Assembly (NCBI GenBank): GCA_014584605.1
Contig: JACTMO010000004.1
Coordinates: 1-34,737 of the forward strand
Reading direction: 5' to 3'
DNA: 34,737 bases
Source of the DNA: Bacteroidota bacterium
Lineage (GTDB): Bacteria; Bacteroidota; Bacteroidia; Flavobacteriales_F; PHOS-HE28
Shown in pieces: positions 21,404 to 29,213 of the stretch (the stretch's first letter is position 1; each line of letters begins with the position of its first letter). Under the pieces are notes generated by a model, which saw only the letters and a list, made by a program, of their open reading frames with translations, was not told the origin of the DNA and made no database searches. The position numbers were made by a program, and so were the translations under genes.

Positions 21404-23456
21404 CTGCTGCACCAACACCTTCGACCTGGGCTGCGTGTACTGCAACCAGGTAGCCGTTGAGCTCCCGGTCGTGGCGACCGTGACCGGTACGTACACGGCC
21501 GTGTTCCGGTACCTGGGTCGCAGCCTGGTGTTCGAGTTCCAAGGAACCCTCGGGCAACCGCTGATGCTGCCGCTGAACGGGTTGAACCCGTCGTTCCGCT
21601 ACTGGTTGCACGTGCTCGATCCCAACGGCGACCGCGTGACCTACATCTCCAGCGGCACGGTGTTCGACTGCTTCAAGTTGCGCACACACCCGAAGTTGAT
21701 CGGGCAGGTCGTGCTGGTTCCGTTGTCCGGTATCACGTGCGCCAACCTCCTGGATCCGGTGAATGGGCTCACCGAGCTTCAGCGCAACGGCTGCATCCTT
21801 CCCACATACGACTTCACCGACCTCGACACACAGACCGGCGTAACGCTTCAGCAGCGGGCGGACCTGATCGCGTGGCTATGTGATGGCGGGCCCGTTCCGA
21901 CCCTGTGTGAGTTGGTGGAGGCGGCCAGTGCGGCCGAGATCGTCGCTTGCGTTCCTTCGGGCAACAGGCCGGTGTTGTTCTGCGCCTTGCTTGCCACGGA
22001 TGAGGTTACACCCGAGGTGATCGTGGTCTGCTTGGACGGTGCCGGTAAGACCGACGCCGTTCGGGCGATCATCTGCACGCCCTGTGACCCGGTGAACATC
22101 CGCAACACGGCCGACGACTCAACCTTGGCCACGGCTGCGGCCGGGTCGAATTGGCCGCTTCCACGGGTGTTGGTATACATAGAGCTTTCAGACGGTACGA
22201 TCATCGAGGCGGTCTATCCGGTGACGGCTCTTGTTGGCGGTGGTAGCCAGCAGCAGATCAACCTCCAGTTGAACCGTGTTGCAGTCCACAGCACGGACGG
22301 CACCACGCTTCTGTTCTACGCCGACCCTCAGACGCAGATTGATGTTCCTGCTTTGGGGTTGCGATACCTTGATGCCGACGGTATAACTCAACAGGATAGC
22401 AAGCCCATCGTTGCGCTGTCCGGAGGCCTTCAAAGTACCGGCGAGACACTTCCGCGCTTCCGCGTCTTCCTGAGCGACGAGGCCACCCTGTACCTCACTG
22501 GCGACATCACAGCGCCGGACGTGATCCTTGCCGGCGTTGAGCTTCGCAATAGTGCGGCGGACGTTCTCAGCCATCACGAGGATGGCACGATTGCTATCGC
22601 TCCGGACGCTTCGGTTCAGCGCGTGGATAGTGCTGCGGCGAACATAGGATCGGCCATCGCAGTGCCATCCGGGGCATCCACGAACGTCATCTGTCCGGAC
22701 GGAACCGCGAACGCCCTGAACAGCGCCAGCACGAACGTTGGAAGTGCATCGGTGAAGAGCAACGGAAGCGCGAACATCAACGTGGCGGACAGCACCATCA
22801 CCAAGCCGGACGGTACGACGGTGGGCCTTCCCGCAACTGTTGCGCTGGATGTTCGCGGCTATCGCAGCGGCATCGTCTACAATAACGGCTTCATCCTGGC
22901 AAGCGGACAGACCACGGTGCACCGAACTGGCGACGAGGGCACTATGCGTTCGCTTGGCCGGTTCACCTACGTGCGTCCCATCTACCCTGTATCCTTCGCG
23001 GAGCTATCCACCTTCACGGTCCTCGCGTCGAACAACAGCTTCGGCAACACCCTGCGCTTCACTGACGCGTCCGGATCTGCGGCCGCGACTACTGGCGACC
23101 GGTTGATCCTTGACCATTGGACAGGCTGGGCATATTGGCGACCAGGAAGCCTGCCCGCGTTTTCCAGTTGGAACGACGCGATCGATGCGGCCGAAGCCAG
23201 CACAGCCGGGGGGTTCACGGACTGGCACCTTCCCACCGATCGCCTGTTGGACACGATCACCAATGACAGCCTTGCGAGCAGCCTGAACTACGGGGCGTTC
23301 CTGATCACCACGCCACTTTGGACCGCCACGACGCGCCCGGATGATAGCACCATTGCCAGGGTGTTTCGTCCCGACATTGGTTCGCTGTTCGGCAACCTCG
23401 CGAAGACCGCAACGACCACCTGCAGCTACATCTTGTGCCGTAGGTTTGCCGCATGA
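21393..23456 (+). CDS. Tail fibre / adhesin-like protein with C-terminal DUF1566-like domain, 687 aa
   Basis: ATG 21393 overlaps the previous gene by 11 bases. The N-terminus (MSADCCTNTFDLGCVYCNQ) is cysteine-rich and probably anchors to the virion. The middle is Ser/Thr/Asn-rich with imperfect repeats (SAAANIGSAIAVPSGASTNV, SASTNVGSASVKSNGSANIN), suggesting a beta-helical or fibrous shaft. From about residue 569 it matches the DUF1566/Lcl_C layout. WTGWAYW is followed by WNDAIDAAEASTAGGFTDWH, LPTDRLLDT, LWTATTR and a final CSYILCRRF. Such domains are lectin-like and appear in phage adhesins. The likely role is receptor binding. The stop overlaps the next start as ATGA. Confidence 0.65.
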   Translation: MSADCCTNTFDLGCVYCNQVAVELPVVATVTGTYTAVFRYLGRSLVFEFQGTLGQPLMLPLNGLNPSFRYWLHVLDPNGDRVTYISSGTVFDCFKLRTHPKLIGQVVLVPLSGITCANLLDPVNGLTELQRNGCILPTYDFTDLDTQTGVTLQQRADLIAWLCDGGPVPTLCELVEAASAAEIVACVPSGNRPVLFCALLATDEVTPEVIVVCLDGAGKTDAVRAIICTPCDPVNIRNTADDSTLATAAAGSNWPLPRVLVYIELSDGTIIEAVYPVTALVGGGSQQQINLQLNRVAVHSTDGTTLLFYADPQTQIDVPALGLRYLDADGITQQDSKPIVALSGGLQSTGETLPRFRVFLSDEATLYLTGDITAPDVILAGVELRNSAADVLSHHEDGTIAIAPDASVQRVDSAAANIGSAIAVPSGASTNVICPDGTANALNSASTNVGSASVKSNGSANINVADSTITKPDGTTVGLPATVALDVRGYRSGIVYNNGFILASGQTTVHRTGDEGTMRSLGRFTYVRPIYPVSFAELSTFTVLASNNSFGNTLRFTDASGSAAATTGDRLILDHWTGWAYWRPGSLPAFSSWNDAIDAAEASTAGGFTDWHLPTDRLLDTITNDSLASSLNYGAFLITTPLWTATTRPDDSTIARVFRPDIGSLFGNLAKTATTTCSYILCRRFAA

Positions 23457-23941
23457 CGCACCTTGTGTTCCTGCTGATCGCCTTCGTTGTAGCCCTTACA
23501 TGCGGGGCGTTGGTGGAGCTTTGGAGCTTCTGCCTTGGCGATCCCATGCACGGGTCGGTTACACAAGGTCGGATCTTCAGCGGCCTTGGTCGATACTTGC
23601 TTACGAGGTACGAGGCGGTGGAGCTCGCCCGTGAACGCAGGAATGCCAAGCTTCGCAATGCCTATGTCAATGACGCCCGCGAACGCCACAGGCTGAAAAG
23701 CCCTGGTAAGCCCTTCGAGGTGACGGACGAACTGCTCGAGGGTGCGCCCATGGACTTACGGCCGAACTGGTGGAAGATCACCGGCGTTTGTCCCAAGTGT
23801 GCAGTGGTGTGGGCCGGCTTCCTGACGTATGCCGGGCTCGTACTTACCCTGGCCCCCTCCCCCTGGTGGTGGTGCGGGCTGTTCAACTTCGCCGGCGCTG
23901 CCTTCGTTGGGCTTCAGATCGCCCACCGGTTGCGGGATTGA
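23453..23941 (+). CDS. Membrane protein with CPKC motif, 162 aa
   Basis: There are three hydrophobic stretches: residues 3-22 (HLVFLLIAFVVALTCGALVE), about 115-132 (VVWAGFLTYAGLVLTLA) and about 138-155 (WWWCGLFNFAGAAFVGLQIA). The central part is charged and soluble (RYEAVELARERRNAKLRNAY). A GVCPKCAVVWAG motif sits at the start of the second helix. It closes the rightward late block, coupled to the fibre gene by ATGA, and is followed by the early promoter. It may be a lysis or envelope protein, but no family is assigned with confidence. Confidence 0.55.
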   Translation: MTHLVFLLIAFVVALTCGALVELWSFCLGDPMHGSVTQGRIFSGLGRYLLTRYEAVELARERRNAKLRNAYVNDARERHRLKSPGKPFEVTDELLEGAPMDLRPNWWKITGVCPKCAVVWAGFLTYAGLVLTLAPSPWWWCGLFNFAGAAFVGLQIAHRLRD

Positions 23942-23949
23942 GGAAATGT

Positions 23950-23981
23950 TTGGAATTTCAGACAGGGTGCGTGTTCCTTTG
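23950..23981 (+). promoter_or_regulatory. Early-type promoter: TTTGG...N21...TTCCTTTG
   Basis: TTG 23950-23952 is followed after 21 bases by TTCCTTTG 23974-23981. The -33 side is AT-rich (GAAATGTTTGGAATTT), exceptional in this GC-rich window. Only the A of TAnnTTTG is missing. The predicted start is near 23986, with a CA-rich leader (ACACACAACCCCC) before ATG 23999. It would drive the replication and recombination genes. Confidence 0.6.
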
Positions 23982-23998
23982 CCGGACACACAACCCCC

Positions 23999-24274
23999 AT
24001 GGAACGCATCAAGATCGACGAGCTTATCGCCCTTCACGGCCGCAAGCCTGACGGGTCAAAGCTCTCACACGAGGAGCTTGCCGATTTCGTCTTCAAAGGC
24101 GAACGAGGCCGGGTCAAGGAAGGCAAGCGCCGTCTACTGTCGGCCACCCGCAAACGGGCGCTGATCGGCGCTTGGAACAACGGCCTGGAACTGACCCGCC
24201 TCAAGCCCCGACACCTGCTTCGTCTGTCGGAGTTCTTCAAGGCCAATGACATCCGCCAACTGATCGACGAATGA
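23999..24274 (+). CDS. Small putative regulatory protein, 91 aa
   Basis: This is the first gene after the early promoter. It is basic and helical. The first half (IDELIALHGRKPDGSKLSHE) is followed by basic RVKEGKRRLLSATRKRALIG. It ends in LKPRHLLRLSEFFKANDIRQ, which recalls the C-terminal part of Xre-type regulators, where a helix-turn-helix is followed by L-x-x-L-S-x-x-F. A complete helix-turn-helix is not certain. A DNA-binding early regulator is plausible from charge and position. The stop overlaps the recT-like start (ATGA at 24271). Confidence 0.5.
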   Translation: MERIKIDELIALHGRKPDGSKLSHEELADFVFKGERGRVKEGKRRLLSATRKRALIGAWNNGLELTRLKPRHLLRLSEFFKANDIRQLIDE

Positions 24275-25173
24275 GCACCGAGGTGAACACCCGATCGGCG
24301 GACCAGTTTCTTCCGATCAAAGAGCGGTTCGAGGCCCTTCGTGGCGCTGAAGCCTTCATGGAGGAAGCCAGCTATGCCGCGCAGATCATCGCAAAGAACT
24401 CGTCTTTGATGCAGTGCACGGCAGCGAGTAAGATGCTGGCCGTGATGAACGTTGCCAACACAGGGCTGACCCTGAGCCCGGTCGCGAAGTTGGCCTACTT
24501 GGTCCCCAGGTGGAACAACCAACTCAAGGCGGCCGAATGTCACCTCGAGCCGTCATATCGGGGCCTTGCCAAGCTGATCACGGACACCGGTGCAGTTCGG
24601 CACTTCCTCACTGGCAAGGTGTATGAGGGTGACGAGATCCGCATTGACAAGGGCGCGGGGCTCCTGGAGCACATACCCGCGTGGTCAGTTGGTAAGAAAC
24701 GCGGTGCACTGTTGGCCGTGTACAGCGTTGCGACCATGGCCGACGGCTTCCGCCACATTGAGGACATGGATGTGGCCGAACTTGAGAAGGTGCGCGAGTG
24801 CAGCGATGCCTACGTGAAGTGGAAGAAGGACCCGAAGAAGAACAGCGCCCCGCACGAGGACTGGCAAGACGAAATGGACCGCAAGGCCGTGATGCGCCGG
24901 CACGTGAAGACCCTTCCGCTCACCAAGCAGGCCAGCGAGATCAATGCAGCCATCGCGATCGACGAAGCCGCCTACACACCGGTTCCCCGTGCCGCGGATC
25001 GCGTGGCAGAGCTTCGCCGGCGCGTGATCGAAGCCCTCGAGTTCTACCAGGGTGATGATCGGGAGTTGCTTCGGGAGCAGTGCCGGGCCAAGGCCGCCAG
25101 TGGTGAGTTCACGGAGGCTTTCGCGAAACAGGTGCTTGCCCAACTTGGAACGATCGAAGCCGATGCCGATTGA
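24271..25173 (+). CDS. RecT-family single-strand annealing protein, 300 aa
   Basis: The RecT/Bet-type signature runs through the protein. NTGLTLSPVAKLAYLVPRW spans residues 63-81 and the strand ECHLEPSYRGLAKLITDTGA residues 89-108. Then come VYEGDEIRIDKGAGLLEHIP and DEMDRKAVMRRHVKTLPLTK (about residues 200-219). These match the conserved positions of RecT, including the strand-core glycine and the K/R motif before the C-terminal domain. It anneals single strands made by the partner exonuclease encoded just downstream, as in phage recombination-dependent replication. The genes overlap by 11 bases, as expected for an exonuclease-annealase pair. Confidence 0.9.
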   Translation: MSTEVNTRSADQFLPIKERFEALRGAEAFMEEASYAAQIIAKNSSLMQCTAASKMLAVMNVANTGLTLSPVAKLAYLVPRWNNQLKAAECHLEPSYRGLAKLITDTGAVRHFLTGKVYEGDEIRIDKGAGLLEHIPAWSVGKKRGALLAVYSVATMADGFRHIEDMDVAELEKVRECSDAYVKWKKDPKKNSAPHEDWQDEMDRKAVMRRHVKTLPLTKQASEINAAIAIDEAAYTPVPRAADRVAELRRRVIEALEFYQGDDRELLREQCRAKAASGEFTEAFAKQVLAQLGTIEADAD

Positions 25174-25903
25174 ACTGAACGACGTACCACAGCGGAGCCC
25201 GTTATGGTACCAGCTACGTCGGGGCTGCATCACCGGCAGCAATGCCTCCAAGATGTTCACGGGCGGCACCCGAGGTGAGGAATTCGGCGCAACCGCGATG
25301 GGCTACGCTTCCTCCCTGGTCGCCGATAGGATCGGCACCAATGACGAAGGAGACGAGGACAGCTTCGACACCTACGAAATGCGTCGGGGTCGGGAGCTTG
25401 AGCCCGAGGCCATTCGTGCCTATGAGGATCGGATGTTCACCACAGTGAAGCCCATCGGGTTCGTCGGTCACGACACCCTTGCGGCGGCGTGTAGCCCCGA
25501 TGGCGGTGTCCGTGATAGTCACGGCCGCGGCATCATCGAAGTCAAGTGCAGGAACCGAACGCTTCACACCGGCTACTGGTTGAACAACACGATTGGCCGC
25601 TCCGACATGCAGCAGGTACAGTGGAACTTGTGGATAACGGGTGCCGACTTCTGCGACTTCTGTGCGTACCACCCCGATGTGCGTGAGGACCTGCAGTTGT
25701 TCATTGCTCGCGTTCGTCCTGACGCTCAATTCCTGCTCAACACGTCGTTGAGGGTGATGAAGTATCTTGCCATGGTGGACGACATGGCCGCATCGGTTGG
25801 AGTGAAGAACTGGAAACCCCTACACCTTCGGACAGATGAACTTCGTGAAGCGCTTGATCAACAGCGTGCGCTCGAGCAAGAGCCCGCAGCCCAGCCCCAA
25901 TGA
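25163..25903 (+). CDS. YqaJ/lambda-exonuclease-type recombination nuclease, 246 aa
   Basis: This is a PD-(D/E)XK nuclease of the YqaJ viral recombinase type. Key stretches are RRGCITGSNASKMF (residues 19-32) and RRGRELEPEAIRAYE with Glu80 (about 74-88). They continue with ACSPDGGV (Asp113), IIEVKCRN (Glu126-x-Lys128) and MQQVQWNLWITGADFCDF (149-166). It would digest 5' ends of duplex DNA to give 3' single strands for the RecT-like protein. ATG 25163, inside the recT end, gives the usual family start with a short leader before SPLWYQLRRG. An in-frame start near 25052 would add 37 residues from inside the recT gene and is rejected. Confidence 0.88.
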   Translation: MPIELNDVPQRSPLWYQLRRGCITGSNASKMFTGGTRGEEFGATAMGYASSLVADRIGTNDEGDEDSFDTYEMRRGRELEPEAIRAYEDRMFTTVKPIGFVGHDTLAAACSPDGGVRDSHGRGIIEVKCRNRTLHTGYWLNNTIGRSDMQQVQWNLWITGADFCDFCAYHPDVREDLQLFIARVRPDAQFLLNTSLRVMKYLAMVDDMAASVGVKNWKPLHLRTDELREALDQQRALEQEPAAQPQ

Positions 25904-26264
25904 ACACGGACAGGCTTATCGTTGGCACACCTACGAAGGCCCCAACGGCGATCGCCTTCGCCTCTTCAACAATACCCCGATCGGAATTCCCCTGGTCCTT
26001 TCCGTTGGTGGTGTTGAATGGAGGCAGATCCCCCCTTTCACCGGTGAGGCCCCCGAGAAACTTCCGGTGGTGTTGAGCGTTGGCGACTACGTGTATCGGT
26101 TCCTGACCAAGCAGGAGCGAACTGAGCTTGTCAAGCTCAAGGCGAAGGCCCTGGAGAAGGAGTTCCGACGCCGTGGCGTTCGGACACAACCTCGGGCCCG
26201 TCTTGAGGCCATGTATCACCGCGAAATGTCGAAGCAGGCCGCCGTGTTCCAGGTTCAGGTCTGA
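25836..26264 (+). CDS. Hypothetical early protein, 142 aa
   Basis: The gene overlaps the exonuclease gene by 68 bases, long for this genome, so the first ~20 residues (MNFVKRLINSVRSSKSPQPS) are less certain. The body is beta-rich with a repeated V-L-S-V-G element (PLVLSVGGVEW, PVVLSVGDYVY). A basic helix follows (LVKLKAKALEKEFRRRGVRT). No cysteine, membrane helix or recognised domain is seen. Its place between exonuclease and replication initiator suggests a replication or recombination accessory role, not shown by the sequence. Confidence 0.5.
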   Translation: MNFVKRLINSVRSSKSPQPSPNEHGQAYRWHTYEGPNGDRLRLFNNTPIGIPLVLSVGGVEWRQIPPFTGEAPEKLPVVLSVGDYVYRFLTKQERTELVKLKAKALEKEFRRRGVRTQPRARLEAMYHREMSKQAAVFQVQV

Positions 26265-26267
26265 CCA

Positions 26268-27038
26268 ATGCGGTTTCGCGGCCTACAAGCGACGAACGGC
26301 CCCGTGGTTGTCCCGTACCACGTGGCAACCCATCCCAGCCTTTCCATGAAGGCAAAAGGACTGTTCCTGGTCATGCTATCTGCCAGCCAGGGTGAACACT
26401 TGACCGTGACCGGACTACTTGAGCGGGTATCCGACAAACGGGACGCGGTAACGGCGGCTTGGCGTGAACTGGTCGAGGCCGGTCTGTTGGTCGAGGTTGA
26501 CGGGTGGCTTGAATTGCGGGAAACCCCGAAAACCCCACAGAGGGAGATCACGGGAAACCCCAAGATCACGGGAAACCCCGAATTGCGGGAAACCCCGAAA
26601 AAGCCCCTGGCGAATTCGGGAAAAACCCGAACGGCCCGTGTGCCCCATACAGTAGTGGTATCTTCAGGAAGGAGTACTTCAGAGAGTAAGAGTACTGAGG
26701 GAGATAGCGCGAGCGATCTGTTCGGCTTGGTGGACGTCCAGGCACGATCCCGGTTGAGCAAGTTCGCCAACAACCCATTGCACGATCAAAGTGTGTTCGA
26801 ATCGGTGTTCAAGAACGAGGCGCTTGCCGGAGTTGACCTCGAACACTATCGGACAGCCATCCGCCGCTGGTCCGATAAGAAGCCGCGCCGCCTGCACGAC
26901 TTCGACGGGTGGAGGGCAGTTCTTGAAGGTGCCATGGTTCGGGACCGAGACACCGGCAAGCTCCGCATGATCGGACAGCACGGCGAAGCAGAAAGCAGGC
27001 AGGAGGCTGAACTGGAATTCTTGAAGCTCGGCAGATGA
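26268..27038 (+). CDS. Replication initiator-like protein (winged-helix N-terminus) with embedded iterons, 256 aa
   Basis: Residues about 10-80 look like a phage replisome-organiser winged helix. VVVPYHVATHPSLSMKAKGL is followed by a helix, LTVTGLLERVSDKRDAVTAA and WRELVEAGLLVEVDGWLEL. Residues about 82-145 are a disordered linker rich in Thr, Pro and Asn. Residues 150-256 form a second charged helical domain (HYRTAIRRWSDKKPRRLHDF). The DNA encoding the linker carries at least four iterons and a divergent fifth. Phage lambda O has this same layout, with its origin inside its gene. It would bind these repeats, melt DNA and recruit helicase, perhaps through the protein encoded next (ATGA-coupled at 27035). 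Confidence 0.65.
   Translation: MRFRGLQATNGPVVVPYHVATHPSLSMKAKGLFLVMLSASQGEHLTVTGLLERVSDKRDAVTAAWRELVEAGLLVEVDGWLELRETPKTPQREITGNPKITGNPELRETPKKPLANSGKTRTARVPHTVVVSSGRSTSESKSTEGDSASDLFGLVDVQARSRLSKFANNPLHDQSVFESVFKNEALAGVDLEHYRTAIRRWSDKKPRRLHDFDGWRAVLEGAMVRDRDTGKLRMIGQHGEAESRQEAELEFLKLGR
26511..26632 (+). repeat. Iteron array, candidate replication origin inside the initiator gene
   Basis: CGGGAAACCCC occurs at 26517-26527, 26551-26561, 26569-26579 and 26586-26596, with a diverged palindromic copy CGGGAAAAACCCG at 26617-26629. Start-to-start spacings are 34, 18, 17 and 31 bases, close to multiples of 17, so copies would lie on related helix faces. The first and fourth are embedded in an identical 22-bp repeat (26511-26532 and 26580-26601). 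The second and third share GATCACGGGAAACCCC. Just downstream (26641-26705) the sequence is less GC-rich and holds two AGTACT palindromes, a possible unwinding zone. Confidence 0.7.
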
Positions 27039-27922
27039 GCACAGCGATCCAACTCTACCAAGGCACCAACAGCGAATTGATGTTGTCTGCCAACAGCACC
27101 GGCGTGCGCCTCACGAGTGTCGAGCGCCGCATCTTGAGCATCGACGGGAACCGCACGATCGCCGAAAGCGACGGCGAGACATTGCGGAAGGAAGTCCGCG
27201 CGATCTTGGTCGGTGTCTTCCGAGATCTGGGCATTGTTCGACAGCCCGATGCGTTCGATGCCACCCGGTTACTCGACATCCTCAAGGAGTACTATGGTGA
27301 CATGTCCACAGCGGAGATCAAGCAGGCGTTCGAGTTGTACGCAGTTGGTGAGTTGAACGATCATCTGCCACACGACAGCAAGGGACAAGCGCTGCAACAC
27401 TTCCAGCAGTTCAGCGCGATGTTTTACACCCAGGTGATCCGCGCATACCGTCAACGCCGATCGGAGGCAAAGAAGGACGTAAGTGGCCGCGTTGGCGTGA
27501 AGCTCCTGGAGCAGAAACAGGCAGAGCGCGACCCGTACCAGGACCGTGCAACGTTCTACACAGTACTTCGATCGGTCTGTACTGACATTGCACATGGAAA
27601 CGACCCGGTGTTCGTGATCACGATTGAGGCGGAAAGTGTGCTCACGAAACTCAAGTTCCTCCCTGCCTCGATCGTTCCAACCGACTACGACGTGCGAACG
27701 GCCCGAAGCCGTATGACACGCGGACGCGATGCAGCGGTGGACGAAAGCCTGGGCAGTCTGATCGAAGCCGGCCTCGTTCCCGAAGACCTTCAGCACTTGG
27801 CCCGCACGGTTTCTGTCCGTAGGCAGTTGTACCAATGCCTTCGAGAGTTGGGGCCCGACGAGGTGGGCCGCCGCTTCGCGTGGTTGATCGATCGACACCA
27901 ACAGTCCAAGGTGAACCCATGA
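27035..27922 (+). CDS. Replication-module protein, possibly helicase-loader-like, 295 aa
   Basis: The start overlaps the initiator stop (ATGA). The protein is largely helical. The middle reads LLDILKEYYGDMSTAEIKQA followed by FELYAVGELNDHLPHDSKGQ and FSAMFYTQVIRAYRQRRSEA. I associate this arrangement with proteins next to initiator genes in Bacteroidota phages and mobile elements. There is no Walker A motif, so it is not an AAA+ loader of the DnaC type. A role in loading helicase or in replication control is inferred from position only. The stop overlaps the small reading frame at 27919. Confidence 0.5.
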   Translation: MSTAIQLYQGTNSELMLSANSTGVRLTSVERRILSIDGNRTIAESDGETLRKEVRAILVGVFRDLGIVRQPDAFDATRLLDILKEYYGDMSTAEIKQAFELYAVGELNDHLPHDSKGQALQHFQQFSAMFYTQVIRAYRQRRSEAKKDVSGRVGVKLLEQKQAERDPYQDRATFYTVLRSVCTDIAHGNDPVFVITIEAESVLTKLKFLPASIVPTDYDVRTARSRMTRGRDAAVDESLGSLIEAGLVPEDLQHLARTVSVRRQLYQCLRELGPDEVGRRFAWLIDRHQQSKVNP

Positions 27923-28116
27923 AGAAGCCCTGGTTCCTGGTTAGTGACTTCCACCCGCTTGACCCGATCGAACTGGTGTGACTTGGCCCGGTCACGCCGG
28001 CAACAGTGCCGATGGCGTATCACCCATACGTACTGATGTACCACGGCCATAGAGGTGCATCGCCTTTCTTTTGGATCCCCTGCGATGAAACGAACATCCT
28101 CACCTGTCTGAACTGA
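27919..28116 (+). pseudogene. Small reading frame with an internal in-frame TGA (20 + 44 codons)
   Basis: ATG 27919, coupled to the previous stop, encodes MKKPWFLVSDFHPLDPIELV and then TGA (27979-27981). The same frame continues without another stop as LGPVTPATVPMAYHPYVLMY and onward to FFWIPCDETNILTCLN, ending at TGA 28114-28116. That stop overlaps the next ATG. Both halves look protein-like, and both junctions use the local overlap style. One base change (TGA to TGG or CGA) would make a 65-residue protein. Alternatives are two mini-genes, the second from ATG 28012 (34 residues), or stop read-through. Function is unknown. Confidence 0.5.
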
Positions 28117-28316
28117 TGAGCCGATTTGACTTCATCCAGCAGCACTTGGCCGAGCACGGCTTCGACATTTGGCAAGAGCAGGGCTTGGCCTACATGGTCT
28201 GCGAGTTGCACGGTGGGTTCCTTTTCTGTCCGTACTGTGCCCAGCCGTTCCCCAAGGTCCCACCACAGCAGGAGCTAGGCTTCCCGGAGCCAACTGTTCT
28301 AAAGATCGAACGATGA
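28116..28316 (+). CDS. Small zinc-ribbon-like protein, 66 aa
   Basis: The protein starts on the preceding stop (TGATG) and ends overlapping the next ATG at 28313. It contains CELHGGFLFCPYCAQPF, a cysteine and histidine followed by CPYC, which looks like one zinc-binding site. The N-terminus MSRFDFIQQHLAEHGFDIWQ is an amphipathic helix. Such small early zinc-ribbon proteins are common in phage replication blocks and are usually of unknown role. No specific function is assigned. Confidence 0.55.
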   Translation: MSRFDFIQQHLAEHGFDIWQEQGLAYMVCELHGGFLFCPYCAQPFPKVPPQQELGFPEPTVLKIER

Positions 28317-28849
28317 AAGACGGCAAGGACCGCAAGCGGTGGAACAGCACCATGCGCCCCGGCAAGGGTTTCAAACGCAACCGAGAGGCCAAGCCACCGG
28401 TGGCGAAGGTTCGTCGGCGCAAGGTGACGGGCGAACTGCAGCTATTCGTCCAACTCTATCGAGAGCGCGGTGGTGTAAGCGAGCTCAGTGGGCAACCCCT
28501 TCTTCCGCCGGGCCACGCCCGTTTTCATTGTCAGGGCTCGCACTTGTTGGGTAAGGGTCAGTATCCCGACTACCGGCTGGACCCACGGAACATCGCGATG
28601 ATCCTGCCCGAGGAACATGATCAGTGGGAGCATGTGAAGGACAAGGACCGGCTTTTCAAGCTCAACCCCTGGTGGATCAACATCATCCGCCGTTACGACC
28701 AACTCAGACTGGAGGCCAACACGAAGGACAGGCATGGAAACATTCACGATCAACGGTGTTCCGGTGAGCACCACGAACAGCCAGCAGATCATTCAGATAC
28801 CGGTGAAAGGGGCGACAGCGCCGACTGTGCCGGCGATCTTCTGTCCTAG
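28313..28849 (+). CDS. HNH-type / NinG-like recombination nuclease, 178 aa
   Basis: ATG 28313 overlaps the previous stop. The N-terminus is very basic (KRNREAKPPVAKVRRRKVTG). The core carries an HNH-like run: SELSGQPLLPPGHARFHCQG, then SHLLGKGQYPDYRLDPRNIA and EEHDQWEHVKD, with His72, His77 and His102 as candidate catalytic or metal residues. NinG/Rap proteins, which act on recombination branch points, have a comparable G-H...L-R-F...N-I arrangement. The RusA-type resolvase gene next door fits that setting. The last ~38 residues overlap the RusA gene in another frame and look low-complexity, so conserved function probably ends near residue 140. Confidence 0.55.
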   Translation: MKDGKDRKRWNSTMRPGKGFKRNREAKPPVAKVRRRKVTGELQLFVQLYRERGGVSELSGQPLLPPGHARFHCQGSHLLGKGQYPDYRLDPRNIAMILPEEHDQWEHVKDKDRLFKLNPWWINIIRRYDQLRLEANTKDRHGNIHDQRCSGEHHEQPADHSDTGERGDSADCAGDLLS

Positions 28850-29213
28850 CTGCAAGGCCATGGTGGTAGACCGAACACTTGGGCCCGTTCCTAAGCGGCC
28901 GGCGGTGCTGAAAAGCAAAGAGGCGATCGCCTGGATGAAGTCTGCAACCGAGCAGCTATCGAAGCAGCGAACCCGTTGCTACGAGGGCCCGGTGAACGTG
29001 TCGCTCGACGTGTACCGCGTTCGGAACGCTGGCGACGTGGACAACTTCATCAAGGGCGCACTGGACGCACTGGTGAAAGCGCTGGTGTTGCGCGATGACA
29101 GCCAAGTGATCACGGTGAAGGCCACGAAGCATACGGACGCGAAGAAACCTAGAGTTGTGGTGACGGTTGAAGCGCTGGCGCACACGGCCACCATGTTCGA
29201 CCTCGCACAATGA
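28734..29213 (+). CDS. RusA-family Holliday junction resolvase, 159 aa
   Basis: The family core is clear: GPVNVSLDVYRVRNAGDVDN (residues 85-104), then IKGALDALVKALVLRDDSQV (106-125) and later KKPRVVVTVEAL. Asp101, Asp103 and Asp122 stand where RusA has its metal-binding catalytic aspartates. RusA enzymes cut four-way junctions, which would clear branched DNA before packaging. The ~60-residue N-terminal extension with CPSC (37-40) is longer than in E. coli RusA. The gene overlaps the HNH-type gene by 116 bases and the methyltransferase start by four bases (ATGA), so expression is probably coupled. Confidence 0.85.
   Translation: METFTINGVPVSTTNSQQIIQIPVKGATAPTVPAIFCPSCKAMVVDRTLGPVPKRPAVLKSKEAIAWMKSATEQLSKQRTRCYEGPVNVSLDVYRVRNAGDVDNFIKGALDALVKALVLRDDSQVITVKATKHTDAKKPRVVVTVEALAHTATMFDLAQ

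Noticed and set aside
22978..23456. DUF1566-like fibre tip as the variable region of a diversity-generating retroelement
   Set aside because: Such domains can be retroelement targets, but no reverse transcriptase and no template-repeat copy of the fibre end was found in the window.
23999..24274. Small early gene considered as a lysogeny repressor
   Set aside because: No divergent promoter, no opposing gene, no integrase or attachment site, and only a partial resemblance to Xre proteins.
26511..26632. Short repeats considered as a CRISPR array
   Set aside because: Cores are 11 bp with 17-34-base spacing inside a coding sequence and no spacers of even length; iterons explain them better.
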